From NCBI GenBank assembly GCA_003254905.1, contig QANU01094832.1:693937-757936 (forward strand): a DNA stretch of 64,000 nucleotides, in the 5' to 3' direction. This document shows positions 48,236 to 62,257 of this stretch, piece by piece. Positions within the stretch are counted from its first letter, which is position 1, and each line of letters begins with the position of its first letter. Made by a program: the position numbers and the translations under genes. The stretch is from Nissolia schottii (taxonomy: Eukaryota; Streptophyta; Magnoliopsida; Fabales; Fabaceae). The notes beneath the pieces are model-generated. The model did no database searches and was not told the origin of the DNA. It saw only the letters and a list, made by a program, of their open reading frames with translations.

Positions 48236-50241
48236 CAATAGCTCAAGTAGCATCTCTCCTGTTGTGTCAAAGCGTAAGTACCTGGAGGAGCAAGGGAGTG
48301 GTGCTGACTCACCGGAACTTCATCGCTGAAGCAGGTGGCGGGTGGCGCTGCCCCTTTGGGGAGAGACCTGATGCAACAGTGTGCTAAGGTTCTGCCCCAT
48401 GCTTAATGTTACCTTTTGGCATGTCATTATTAATAATTATCAAACTCTTCTACTTTATGCTTTTTTATTCTAAAATGTAAAAAAAAAAATTACATGTTTA
48501 ATTGCTATCATCTATCCATGAGTAATCCAATTATTATGCGATATTGTACAAGAGACTTTTGAAGTCATGACTATACATAATTAGATGATAAATCGTACAG
48601 TACATATAACATCTAAACTCAAAACAATAATGGAATATATTTTGAATTTTATTTTTGGGTGGCACTTGTTCTTATTTTCTAGGCTTGAACTCTATTAAAA
48701 CTCAAAAAAGGGAGAATTTTGGACACCTTAATAATTTTTCCTAACTCAAATATGATTGTCTTAAGTAGAAAGATACCTAAGCTTTTAGAAAATTTAAAAA
48801 ATAAAAGAGAGAAGATTAAGTTAGTTAATTATCTTTCCTTTGCATAGTACTGAAGTCCTTGTTAGATTCTCTTTCTCCAAGACATGGTGGCGTGTGAAAG
48901 ATTTATGAATCAATTAAATCATGGCCCTCATGCATTGTGATATGCAAATACATGTTATTTATGTGGTGACAAATTGAGTAGGGGTATGGCATGACAGAAG
49001 CATGTGGACTAATTTCCTTAGAAGGTGCAGAGGAAGGTGGCACGTGCCGCCTTTCAGGTTCAACTGGAAAACTAAAGCCAACCATAGAAGCCCAGATAGT
49101 TAGCTTGCAAACATTGAATCCCCTTCCACCAAATCAAGTAGGAGAAATTTGCCTTAGAGGACCCACTATGATGCAAGGTATAATTTAATAAAAAATTTCT
49201 TCAATTGGTGTGAATTGGCATAACTTTTTAATTGGATTGATCTTTTTCTTTTAATGTTATATATTGGAGAGGCTTGAACCCACGACTTCATTTCGTATTG
49301 GATTAATCTTTTGTTTATGATAAGAATATTATGTGATTTATGTTCTTAGGTTACTATAATAATCCAGAAGCGACAAAAATGGCCATCAATGATCAAGGTT
49401 GGATGCGTACAGAAAATCTTGGATACTTTGATGAAGATGGACAGCTATTTGTTGTAGATCGAAATAAAGAGCTCATCAAGTGTAATGGGTATCAGGTAAA
49501 GTAGTTAATTAATACAGTTTTTGACATTGAAAATGTTCTTAATTAAAAGCTGCGGGCTTAATTAAACATTTGAATCATTTGTTATAGGTGGGACCAGCAG
49601 AACAAATTAAAGATGCCGGAGTGATCCCGTAAGTCCATATTTGAGAAATTCTTAAGTAGGCGCTGTTTACCAAATCATCGATTAAATTGCTGGTGACATT
49701 TTATTTATTTAATGCAATTTAGTGATTAGTACACTTTTAATTTTATCCTGTTTATTTCTTGTGTTTAATATTAAATGGAAGTACCAATGGTACGCATTAC
49801 GCAATGACTAATTGAGAATTATCTCACATGATACTTTCCCTAATGAGCACTTACATTGTTACAACAGTGAACCTTATTTTTGAAATGAATCATGAGGAGT
49901 TAGTTAATTAAGTGTCAAATTTCAATTTCAGATCCCCTGATGCTAAAGCTGGTGAGGTTCCAGTCGTTTATGTGGTTCTATCACCAAACAGCTCCTTAAA
50001 GGAAGAACAAATTCAGAAGTTTGTAGTAGAACAGGTAAATTAATTAACAAAAATTAAAAGAATGCTAAGGAAATTAATCTGCCTATTAATTTGGTTTCTT
50101 TTATTTCTTTGTGCAAAGGTTGCACCTTACAAAAGGTTGAGGAGAGTGAATTTCATAGACAAGATTCCAAGGGCAGCCGCAGGAAAGATCTTAAGAGGAT
50201 ATATCATCGCTTTAGATCGACAAAGGACCTCAAAGTTATAA
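48236..50241 (+). pseudogene. 4-coumarate:CoA-ligase-like acyl-CoA synthetase, degenerate
   Basis: 4CL-like enzymes of the adenylate-forming family activate carboxylic acids with ATP and CoA; PTS1-bearing members act in peroxisomes (for example jasmonate precursors). Fragments in order: 48240-48390, relic of the AMP-binding region with KGVVLTHRNFIAEA; 48979-49177, [20 protein letters not shown] to [13 protein letters not shown]; 49350-49495, [20 protein letters not shown] to [13 protein letters not shown]; 49588-49628, short VGPAEQIKDAGVIP; 49932-50034, [20 protein letters not shown] to FVVEQ; 50119-50241, VAPYKRLRRVNFIDKIPRAA to a C-terminal SKL. The last four junctions splice in phase. The usual RTGD is RTEN here, losing the conserved ribose-binding Asp; about a dozen residues after VxPAE are missing, and most of the N-terminal domain is gone. 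PRAAAGKILR keeps the catalytic Lys. The gene is almost certainly dead, though the 3' half could still be spliced. Confidence 0.85.
50239..50241 (+). other. Stop after peroxisomal targeting signal SKL
   Basis: TCA AAG TTA TAA at 50230-50241 encodes Ser-Lys-Leu-stop, the canonical PTS1, at the end of the 4CL-like pseudogene. Confidence 0.85.
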
Positions 50242-51092
50242 TAGCAATCAAAGACGCTCACAAGAAAATAAATAAATTTGCACTATGAATTAATTTTGTA
50301 ATAAAATATAGTCTACAAAGTATTTGCTGAAGTAACCATAAATAACGAGACTACGATAACAACCATTTGATACAACTTTGGAATTATCACATTCATAAAA
50401 GCGTGAGGATCACTGTGGGCCTCATAATGGTGAATCAAGTTATGTTATTTGAATTCATCTTATGTTGGATACCGTGTCAACTCACTTATCATCCACCATT
50501 AAATGAGATATCAACGAGACTTATATCCCATTAAATTTCATCTAATAGTAAATGATGAGCGAACTAGAACAGTGGATTGAATGACAATGTATCTCATTCA
50601 AGATCTGCACAAATAACATTTTTGCGGTGAATCTCATATTTTTTTTATGAGTGTTGTTTTAAAGTTGTCAAAAATGGTTGTCGTCTGTCATTGGGCTTGT
50701 AGTTTTCTCTTAATGGGTTTGTAGTTTCCTAAAAATAAATTGGGCTTCAGACAAAAAAGTATATTGGACCAAAACAACAAATAGGGTCTCTTCTTAATGG
50801 ACTATCGCCAAACTTTTGTTTTTTTATATTGGGCTGAAAATGAAATTAATGGTTCTCTATTACAATGCAAGTTGACCAAAATCTTAATGGACCAAAAACA
50901 GACACAGCATAAGTTGGCCCAACCCCACATTTCTGAAAGAAAAAAAATTCTTAGAATGAAATATCCGACATAGAGTAATATTTAAATACCTAAAATGAGT
51001 ATTATTTGAGTAATTAGAAAAATTTATATAGCTAAAGTCAGTTGTTTGATTATAAAGATCCTAAGCAAAAGGAGTACTTTCCTCCCCTTCCA

Positions 51093-51125
<33 letters not shown>

Positions 51126-52670
51126 AACATAAATTAAGTTTTATCAATAGTTCATAATCATATATTGGTTTCGTGGACAATTTAAATGGGCTAAATTTGT
51201 GATATATTAAAAGTTATAAGTTAATAGCATATTAGGTTTTACATTAGAAACTCTCAAATCAATAGTTTAGACAAAATTTATAAAACAAAAGCTATAATGA
51301 CGTGTAGGTGATTTCATGGCGTTTTTCTTTGAGGTTTCATGCTCTAAAAGCAAATAATATTCCATCACGTAATAGCACCAAATTCCACTGAGAAAAAAAG
51401 AGAAAGGTGTGTGCTGTAATGCAGTCAGAGACGAATAATTCTCACCAAAAACACTAACAATTTTTTTTATTTTTTTATTTAAAAAGGTGTTGGTGCATTG
51501 CATTGAAAACAAGTGATAGAAAAGGAACATAACATGCACTTTTTCATTGATTCTGACTTGCGTTTTGTGGGTACTACGCCCTTTCTTTTGCAAGCACGCC
51601 ATCATTCTCTGACAATGCTGAGAGTTGAGACAACCTTTGGCTTCTTCTCTTAAAAAAAACACTATCAGGTGTTCATCAAACTTCAATTAGAATCGGAGAA
51701 ATGTTACTTACTCGGAATTTATTGACAAAAATATTATCAATTATTATTAAAAAAAAAATTAAGGAAAATGATTAGATAAGTGAAAAGAATAAAATTGTTA
51801 CTTATTTCTTTAATGGTTAAAAATTATATCATATTATTATGACAATTTTAAATAGATAAATTCTGGCAATGCAATATTTTTCTTAGAATTAAATTCTAGG
51901 TGCTCAACATATAACAGAGTAATATTTTAGTTTTTTTAATTGTTAAGATGATTTACCATTAGTTTATAATTGTATATGGTATGTCACTTTATTATTAGAT
52001 AAAATTACAATTTAAAATTGTAGTTACTATCACAATAATTGCAATTGTAAGTATTGTGATGGCCACGATGTGCACTGACGTGCTTTTATTTTTTTACTAT
52101 TGAAACTTGAGATGAACCTTATCGCAACCTAATGCAGTCGAAATGCGGCCTAATGTAGCTGCATTGCGTTTTTTTTAATTGAAAATCACGCCTTAATTGC
52201 GCAATTATGGTATATTAATGCAATTACAATCGCGACTGCAACTATATTATTATCGCGGTCCAATAAATATAGCACAATTCATCTTGTGTTCCGTAACCAT
52301 TCAATAATTTTTCCTTTTTTTCATTATGACACATATTCAACATGTCCATCCTGCTATGTGCATGGGAGAATATACACAAAGGAGGACCAAACAACATACG
52401 AGAACACACAGATATGTCTAAGAAGCCATCTCACATAAGCTGACTAAATTAACCCTCTTCTTGTCTTTGTTTTCTTTTCTTATCTTATCTTTGCTGGCTA
52501 TGTCTGTTTTTTTACTCTTTTTTTGCTTACGCTAACCTTCAATTGCATGGAGACAAATGCCACATGCTTCGCAGACATTTATTTCTCCTTGCCCCCTTTA
52601 CACTTTTTCTTTCGCATGATTGTTCTTTGAACCTTTTATTACTATCTATGTTGATTCTTCAACAAAAAAT
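50242..52670. other. Gene-free AT-rich sequence
   Basis: No gene supported. The (AT)n microsatellite at 51099-51125 is listed separately. The minus-strand ORF 51267-51686 has no recognisable domain. Confidence 0.45.
51099..51125. repeat. (AT)n microsatellite
   Basis: About 13 uninterrupted units. Confidence 0.95.
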
Positions 52671-52850
52671 AAAAAGTCCTCAGTTGGTCTTAAATGCCCT
52701 CAATTAGATCCTAAACATTTTAAACGTTACTCTTGTTAATCCCTTAACATTTTAGACAGAATGATTAACAAATGTAGTATTTAAAATGTTTAGAGATTAA
52801 ATAGAGATTTGTTTTTTGTTGAGAGATCAATATAGATATTGATAAAAATT
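52671..52850. repeat. Short foldback repeat
   Basis: GATCCTAAACATTTTAAA in the left half pairs with TTTAAAATGTTTAGAGATTA in the right half, with looser pairing outward. A MITE-like hairpin of about 180 bp. Confidence 0.45.
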
Positions 52851-53270
52851 CAAAAATCAATTAAGACATTTACTCAAGTTCATTTTTATTTTCCTTTTTA
52901 ATTTCCCTCCATTTTCATTGATTTGGCAGGGTTGGAGTTTGAAGAATATATAGACATCATCATCATGTCTCCTGATCAGACACCCTATAGAGACACAATG
53001 AGAAGCTAAAAGTTCTATTGACTCCACAATGATGATGCCCTATATATTAATCTCTAGTATCTGTTTGAATGCGGCCGTTCAGATGCTCCTCCATTGAGAA
53101 ATTCTTAGGATCTCATGGAAAAATAGATAATTCTTGTTCAAATTCATTTATAGGTCATTGATGTTTATCACTTCATTACATATTTAAAACGATTGAATCG
53201 TCAATTAGTGAATGCAACATAAGATGACTTTCTTTATCCTAAAATTGTCTAAGAATTTTTCAAACATTTT

Positions 53271-53632
53271 TGGATTAATATTTAACTTTGTCCTTGGACT
53301 TTTACACATGTGTCCATCTTAGTTCTTGGACGAAAAAAAGGACCCACTAGTCCTTGAACTTGACAATCATTCGACCCGTTAATTATTGTGCCTTTGTACT
53401 TTACAAAATGTGCATTAAATAATTCCTAAACTTTACAATTATCAAGTGCTGCTTAAAGCATGTTTTCTAAAGTTTAGAGTCTACTTAAGACATGTTTTGC
53501 AAAGTTCGTGGACAAAAGGACTAACAAATCTATTAATTGTTAAATTCAGGGACTATATAATGAATCCTTTTTTTAAGGACTAAAATGGGTAAGCATATAA
53601 AATTTAGGGACAAAGTTGGGTAATAACCCATA
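53271..53632. repeat. Foldback element with AACTTTGTCC ends
   Basis: The left end TATTTAACTTTGTCCTTGGA is mirrored by the right end GGGACAAAGTTGGGTAATAA. Internal blocks also pair (AAACTTTACAATTATCAAGT region, GTTTAGAGTCTACTTAAG). A diverged foldback MITE of about 360 bp. Confidence 0.55.
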
Positions 53633-56600
53633 TTTTACTTAGAAGTAAAAATCTTGGGAGTGATAATCATTCTCATAAAGCAATGATTTTAAAATCAATG
53701 TTTTGTTTATTAACTTAAGTAATTCGCGACTTACTCTTTTAAAAAAAACAGTGATTTTGATTTTTTTTCTTTCTTTCTTTTTCATTTATGTATTGATCTC
53801 AGTTTTTAATTGCACTATTTCTTTTCTTGATATTGATTAATTCATGATTTGGGTTGCTCAAACATCTATGCTTAAATAAAATTCCCCTCTTTGTCAGAGC
53901 CCAAATAAGAGCCTTCTCATTCTGTATTAATGGGCTGTTATTGGCAAGTGTGTTAGCAAAATATCCATACTATAACCAAAAAACAGTAATAAGAAGAAAA
54001 AAGTTGCTTGAAATTGGGGATTAATTTGTTTGCTTTGGAGGAAAAAAGGATTTTCACAACTTAGAATATTGTTTTAGAGTTTAATTTTATTGCACTGCGG
54101 AAATACTATGATTTCCAACGTAGGGTTTGATGGATGCGTATCACTATTCACTGTTGAGGATTAATTTTTCTATTATTCTTTTAATTTTTTTATTATAAGT
54201 GTAACATTGAAATGTTGCGACTCATACCAACCTAAAGTTGCCAACCGAAGGTTGGTGAAAGCAATTTCAGTCTCTTAATTAGTAATTTCAAATTTAAGTT
54301 TTGAGAATAAAAAAAAATATTTTTTATTTCTTATAAAAAAATCTTATTGATGAGTCAAATTAGATTAATCGAGTTATTAATAATAGAATTTAAATATAGG
54401 TGATTGAGTCGAGGAAAATAAAATGACGAGATGCATTTTACCACAACCATGTAGCTTCAGCACTTCTTGTCTTACTTGTCTTTCAGTGAAATTGTAAAAG
54501 CTTTTGTTGTCCACGCCATAACCCTATCTTTTCAGCTTTTTTTCAAGTCATATGGCCCCCCATCCAATTAATTGTCAAACCGACTTTATAACTAACTTGT
54601 TCCGTTCACTTTTTGCGTTCAATTCCACTCCCTCTTTGATTTTGAATGAATTCTCTCATTTCGTTTATTAATTAATGTGGTAGGATCTCTATATGATATA
54701 AATAATAAAGAAATTAATAATGAAAAATTATATTTGACAAAAATTAACAAAAAAATAAATTGAAAAGATCCATCCCAAATTTGTTTACAAGCAAGAATAA
54801 CACCAAAATTTTGGAAATTTTCACTCTCCTCCATCAAAGCAAAAATAGTGTCACTCATGGTAGAAATTTTCACTCTCCTCCGTCAAAATTTTACTAATGG
54901 TTGATTTCTTGTTTATCATATATATTTATTTTTAAATGGTTTTTTTCTTGCATTGATACCTAAATTCTAATACTAGTGAGACCAATTAATTAAGTTTGAG
55001 ATGTTGTAGTTGCTTCTTTTTACACAAATATTTTTTTATTGGGTCTCAAATCGAAGATCTTCATATAGAAGACGAACTTACCTATTATTAAACCAACTTT
55101 GTGTTAATAAAATATATCATAAATTAAATTAATAAATAATAATGTTATTGGAGCAAAATAAATATAATGTAGAAACATGCAAAAAAATTTCCATTTATAG
55201 TACCCCGTAACTCCTTAACCACTTTATCAACCTTCCTATTGTTGGCTTGTTTGAAAATGCCTAACTTGTAGCTTTACTTTGGCAACGTTCTGGTTTGAAA
55301 TTAATCCCCAACTTTTCTTTGACCAACAAACATGGTTTTATTTTAAGAGAAATTTTTTTATAGTCTAGTATCACAGTGAATATACTCTAAACTAAATAAC
55401 AAAATGGCATTTTAACTTTATTTAAAGTCTAGAGTTTAAGAAAAATTTGTACGTAATCTTTAAGTATTATACTTAATATGCTATAAATTACATAATGATT
55501 AATATTTTAACTTTAAACGATGAATATTTTAAAATGAAGATTATAATGTCATTCATTATGTGATATGAAACATGTCTAATAAAAATCATATAAATTTTTT
55601 TATTTATTTTATGAAATGATAAGACTAACTTATTAACCTCCATTCAAAAATTTAATAATTATGTGACGTCATTTTGACATATTAATTTTGACAAAGCAAT
55701 CTAGCATTTTCTTTTCCTTTTTAAAGGTACTCACTTCTGCTACATCTGAATTGTTGAGAAAACCTAACAAGTTAATTTTTTTCAGCCTTTTACGTAACGC
55801 AATGTATGCATCATGATGTACTACTATGCCATTTTCAAATCAATCTAAACATCAATACACTTTTCAATCAATTCTAGCTTTCTTGTAACACCCCACTTTC
55901 ATTTTTATTTTTTTTTATAAAACCCCTTTAAAGCTATAAAATCACATCTTTTCCAAGCTCTACTTTTTATTCCATGGTTGAGCTCAGATATTCTTAAGAT
56001 TTTGAATCACTTCAATTGCTATTAGAAAGTGACATAGGAAAACCGCAAATGTTGAGACAAACACTTCTATTACAAGAATCTTCCAATCCACAACCTTATC
56101 CTGATTTTCCGGTCATAATCAACACAATTGTACTAGGCGTTGTCCATTCCTGCTATCAATTGCGTTTGTTTTCTTTTCGTTCTTAAACATCATTTTCATA
56201 TCAAAACCTTGTTCTCATATTAGGCCATTAACCAAATATCTAATCTCCAACATCAAGTCATCAACCCCTCTATTTTCTTTCATACTCATGTTTTGTGACA
56301 TGATTTTCTACCAAATCATTGGTGCTAAGTCGTTCTTGATTACCATATTTAATTGAGGGCCATCTTTGTTTTTATCTAATTATTTGATGACTTTTGGTAG
56401 CTTGCTAGTAATGTCAAAACCACTTTTGGATGCACCATGTAGATTCTTGATCATTACTAGAAAAAGATTTGGCAAATGAAACAAAATTCTTAATTTCAAT
56501 ATAAATTAATTTGATAATATGATAGTGAAACATAATGTTGTTATGCACTTAGATTTGAATAGATTGAGTGGATCAATCGAGTGTCTATAAGTTTGTGTAA

Positions 56601-58644
56601 CTCTACATGACTTGACTAAAAAACTAGATGTTCTCGCGTAGATTTGAGTTGAGCGCGAGTGTCTGAAATTTGGTGTATTGATGAAGTCAAAGAAACCTTC
56701 ACAAACTTAAAAGGGGTGATACCTTAAAAAAAACACTAATACTCTAATAAGAATGAGTATAATGTATAGTACAATGTAGTTTAAGCTCAAAAGTGAACCT
56801 ACCTAATATTTGTTTTACATTTCAACAAATAAAAATAATTCAAGACACTTCTATATAAATTAATATTTTTCATATTTCCATTAAAAATAGTTTTGCACCT
56901 TTTTGAACTTTAACTTAAACAAACACCTAAATTAGGTATCTCATTTAAAAAGAAGGAAAAGTATATTATATTTTTGAGGGGCATTTCAGGACAAAGTCTT
57001 GTAAACAAGCATGCAGATGAAGACATTAATTATCATATGCCTCTACATGAAAAACCAACTACCATATTCTTTTCTTCTTTTTCACAACCCCCTTTCTCTT
57101 TTGGGTAACAACTAGACCTACAAAATCATTGCCTAGAGATTATTTTGTCTATTGTGATTCATGCAATTAATTGATGCAATTGGAAAACTTTTCGTTCATA
57201 TATAGATTATAGGGGAAAAGGTAAATTACTAGGTATCTTGTTTATGCTTATTGGGGGGGGGGGGAGTGGTTTTGGCTAAGACTAAGATAGGATTTGTACC
57301 TGAAGTAAAAAGGATTATGGAAAAATATCACAAGTTAAAAAAGGGCTAAAAGTAAAAGGGAACCACAAAGTTGTGTTGTAGGCACCACCATAGCAACCTG
57401 GCCCCACTCTAGTAGTGGCCCTACAATCAAATCTTGTTTGCTTGTGATGGGGAAAGAGATTTCAAATCTAATAGAAACATCATGATGTGGTTCTAGCTTA
57501 TTGCCTAGTTGGGATTAATTAGTTCGACACATCATCTTAATTTTGATCTCAAAAAATATATTATTAGTCTCTACTTTACCTTATATATAATTATAGCTAA
57601 AAATCAAATAAATACTATAATCGCATTTGATGAACAAGTAACTTAACCCACAATGTAAGCTGCTAAGTAGATAATAATTTGTATTAATTAGTTATTTAAT
57701 TGCAAATATATTTTAACATGTTACTTCCATAAAAGGCATGTTTATTCTTTGGTAAAATTTTAAGAATCAATTTAGTTTTCTAATTGAATTGAAGTAAATA
57801 ACTACTTGAAGTGACTATTTAATGAAAATTCTTAATTCTAGCTAGTAAATGTGTTAGAATGATAATGATAACTAGTACTCTCTACTTGTAAGCTTTGCAA
57901 AAGAAAATGCCTTCACAGAAAGAATTCAAAACTATAAAATAAACCAAAAACTAATTAAGTATAAAACAAAGAATTTTAAAACTCGAATTCAAGTATGGAC
58001 AAAAAGAGCATGGCCCCTTAAGCATGGTGTATGGAAGATGCGAAGTGATGATTGAGATTTGAGAGGTTGACACATGCATACAATTTACTAACATTCACAC
58101 ATGGAAACCAAAACCAAGTGGCACTCTTTTGACGGGGGCGACCATGATTTCAACCCTAGACCATTGGCTCGTAAAGTTTCTGATATCATGTAAAAAATAA
58201 TTGAATATATCTTTAAATTTATTCTTAATTAATTGTATTAATTAAGTTTGTTTTTAAGTTATCAAAAATATCAAATTTATTTCTAAGGCAAAAAATTGAT
58301 CAAAACAATCATTTGACATTAATTAAGTTAATCATTTTTGGAGACTGATTTGATCAATATTCCGTAACATTTGAAATAAATTTAGTACTTTTCATAATTT
58401 GGACAAAATTGACTAACGTTGTGAATCACTCAATCTTATAAATGAATTTAAAAATTTACTCAAAACAATCTCTAAAAAAAATTAAGTTATTGGATAAATA
58501 CAACCAATTGAATGATTTTTCACAGTTTTCTTTACTTTCTATTTTGGCCATGAACGAAGTGACACTATGGAGTGAATAATTGAATAAATCAAAAGCTAAT
58601 GTTATGTAATTACTTTGTCTAATTGATGAACTTATGACCACACC
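53633..58644. other. Gene-free AT-rich sequence
   Basis: No gene supported. TTGTAACACCCCACTTTCAT near 55883 resembles the start of plant gypsy-type LTRs. A run of about 13 G lies near 57244-57256. A weak palindromic stretch lies at 58190-58470. ORF 54619-54873 (minus) is AT-rich and unconvincing. Confidence 0.4.
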
Positions 58645-58671
58645 ATATATATATATATATATATATATATA
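58645..58671. repeat. (AT)n microsatellite
   Basis: About 13 AT units. Confidence 0.95.
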
Positions 58672-60490
58672 GTTGTCAAACACCACCTTGCCACAAAGAA
58701 ATAGTAAAACATGCAGTAGTATACTGCTAATATTTTATTATCACAATAGAAGAAGAAAAAAAATGGAAACAAATATCCACATTAATTATAAGCACTTTTC
58801 TTTCCATCTTATAATAAATATCCACTATACCTTGTCCTTGAGATAAAAGGACAGATCATCTACATAAAATCTAAAACTAAACAATTTAAACATCCTCTTA
58901 GAATGAAACAAGTGTATACATGAAAGGGCTTAAACAATATGCCTAAACCATGTGGTCTCAACATTTTATATATGTCACAAAAAAGCAAATGGGAAGATAC
59001 ATAGTGGACACCACTTGCAGGGGATAAGGGAATAAGAATTACTCCTTTAGGATTTACAAGACAAAATAATTAAGAATAAATAATCAATTTAATCTTAAAA
59101 AGATTTTGATATCAATGTAGTCTGACTATTATGTAAGTCAGGTAGGATTTTCATATTAAATTAATGAAAAATTTTGTAATGTTAAAACATTTTTAAAAAA
59201 AACAGCTAATCAATGTCAAAATAAAAATATCTGGATCAAAATAATTATTTACTCCAAAATTAATTAATTAGTATGAGGTTTGTTGCCGTTAAGGATACTT
59301 GTAATATAAAAGGAAGACCTTTCTTTGATTCTCCTAAGTAGGAATCCACCAAAGAGGTTTTGGAGAATCTGAAAAAGCCTAATCATAAGGAAGTGGGCAA
59401 TATTTTTCTATGGAAAGAAAAATATGCTAAAAAAAAAGGAACAATTTTATAATGTACGATTTTAACATTATTAATATATATAATATGTGATCACCTTACC
59501 ATAACCATGCTGGAAAATATGTTGCTACAACCACTAAAGGGAATAGCTGAGCTATAAAAGAAACCAATCATATGCAAATACTGACAAATGGAAAGAAAAT
59601 GAATTGGCAATAATGTGATCTTCTTTTTCGGCAAATATAATTTCTTAATTATTTACTATATAGTATCTGCTTTTTGTGTGTGTGGCAGCTAGGATATGGT
59701 GTGGAGCATGGATGCTTCAATATCTTAGTTGATCAAAATCTTTGTACCTAATTAGCTACTTTAAATATTCTTTGCTTGATTAAGTTGTTCTTTATAGTGA
59801 TATAGTAAGTAAGGATAATTAGTTAAATGAGTTTTGTACATTATGTTTCTCAATCTTAGGTCATTGATTGACAAGTCATATTTAGTTTCTATTAATATCT
59901 AATTAAGTTTCATAATCCGAACAATTCATCTTCTTACAAATTCCACTCTATATGATTTAATATTCAATTCCTTTAGTCATACACAGAGAATAAGACACTT
60001 ACGATAATTAAAGTTTAAATAAGTGTAAAATTCATTTATATAAAAGTGTTAGATGAATCGAGTTATTCCATACACATTTATATTCAATGACAAAGTAGAT
60101 TTTTTAGTTAACATTAACATTACATTCAACGCCTACATAAATTTTAATCATGTCATTCTTCCTTGTAACTCTTAACCTGCTAAACTTTGTACTTACACGC
60201 AAGTGTTCAAATATATGAGATTTTTTTTATTTTTAATGCAACCTTGTGAGTAGAACTTACACAAATGTTCAAATATATCAGAACAAATACTAGTTGTCTT
60301 TCTAAAAATTGTGTGTATTATTTTATACTTAAATTATTATTCACACCAAAAAAAAAAAAAGAATGTAAAAAATTCTTGTTTTCATGAATAAATAATTACT
60401 CTGTTACGTTATCCATGCATGTCTGTTGGTAGAAATTTGGCCATATACTCCAAATCTTGCCGATAAGATTTGCCACTCCCAATTGCTAGG

Positions 60491-60531
<41 letters not shown>

Positions 60532-62257
60532 TCACTATAAATAACTCATTACGATTTTGGTGATGATACAAAATATGTTAAGTGGACAAAATTATCTTTA
60601 TTAACATCACTATATATATATTCATGCAGTTGTTAATAAGCATAATTAAATTAATTTTATTGAAAAATAATAAAAGTTATAATCACCATTCACCACTATA
60701 TATCTTAATATTCAAAATTGATAGATGTTTTGAGCCCTAAAATAATAAAAAAAAATTGACAATTGTTTCGAAATTGATAGATTACTATGTAAAGCAAAAA
60801 ATTGCCTTTGATTTGAAGGCATGAATTAATGTATAAATTGGTCATTAAATTACTAAAACTAGGGGTTTACAAAATGTATATGAGACTTTGGATGATAGGT
60901 TGGAAACTAGGGATTTTCAAACAGTTACATATTGTCAACTCAAATGGAAACCGATCAAGTTGATATGATGTGAACCCCAAGTGGCTATTATATTATATTA
61001 TATTATAGTAATAAAATGTTATAATAATAACACCAAGAACGAGGTCCATGTCTTACTTAAAAGGATTATTCTTAAGGGAAAACATTCATATATATTAAAT
61101 AGAAATGATCAAGTCAAGTGAGAACAAACATATTCCCATTCATACGCATCCAATCAAATATTAAAAATTAAGAAAGGATGATCATTATTTTTCTTTTCTT
61201 TCACTCTCTTAGGAGAGGTAAGCTAGAAAAGGGACCACGTATTATGATTTATCAATATAATTTTTTTACCGCTGCTTAACCTTAATTAGTTTAATTCTTT
61301 TGTAATTTATATATCTGTTAATTAAGCTCAATGTTTTTGTTTGGACTTTTATCATTAATCTATTATTTAAATCACACTCAATGGACCAATTGAGAAGATT
61401 CACACACACACACACACTCTTTTTTAGAGATTGAAATTACTAATTAACTCCTAAAAAATATTCACACTTAAATTAAAAGAGCTAAAGTAATTACCACAAC
61501 ACATGTCATGAAGATAATCAACCTATTAACTAAGATGATGACACATGATGTAATCGATCACTTTTGTGTTTAAAACAAAATTGTGCACAAGTAATTAAGC
61601 ACAATAAAGACAATGGGATATGACATGATTAGTGTCACAAAGCATCACTTTTGAGAAAAGATGGATTTGAGTGGATACTCATGAGTATTAATTAACTTGT
61701 TGTATTGATATATTTTGGGCTAAACTTTAATAATGCTACACCTCATTGTACATCACCCATCACAAATAAACAATTAACCATGGTAATTTGCTCTCTAATA
61801 AATTAAAGTAAGAAAGAGGGGAGAGGCTTTCTCTTTTTGACTTTTTCTTCAATGCCATTGATCTATCTTTAAGTACTCCTTTCCCCCTAAATTTGGCTGG
61901 TTACAAGCAAATATGATATCATTGTGCTGTGAAATTTGATCACCGACTTCCCTTTTTTTTCCTTTGCACCCAATATTTTATAAGTTAAATACAATAATTT
62001 TTTGGACTATCTTTTTTCCATTATTTTGTTTTCCTTTTTCATTTCATTGGACATCTTGTTAATTTGTAGGTCTTTAATCATCGATATTTAATTGATTTTG
62101 GCTCATTGATTATGTCGGATTTGATAAATTGAATAACACTTTAGGAGAACATCTCTCCCCAACACAAATTGTTCAATTTCAAATGCTTGAATTCAAGACC
62201 ATTGAATTCAATCAGCCATATGTTTCGGTAGATATACTCTTTATAATAGTAAGATAT
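58672..62257. other. Gene-free AT-rich sequence
   Basis: No gene supported and no ORF of note. An ATT microsatellite (60491-60529) and a CA repeat (about 61403-61419) are the only clear structures. Confidence 0.45.
60491..60529. repeat. (ATT)13 microsatellite
   Basis: Thirteen uninterrupted ATT units. Confidence 0.95.

Noticed and set aside
49268-49290. tRNA-like box (GGGTTCAAGCC on the minus strand)
   Set aside because: No matching A box, acceptor stem or cloverleaf around it; it lies in an intron of the 4CL-like pseudogene.
56450-56470. Second possible CACTA terminus (CATTACTAGAAAAAG)
   Set aside because: Lacks the CACTA start, and no partner end or target duplication was found.
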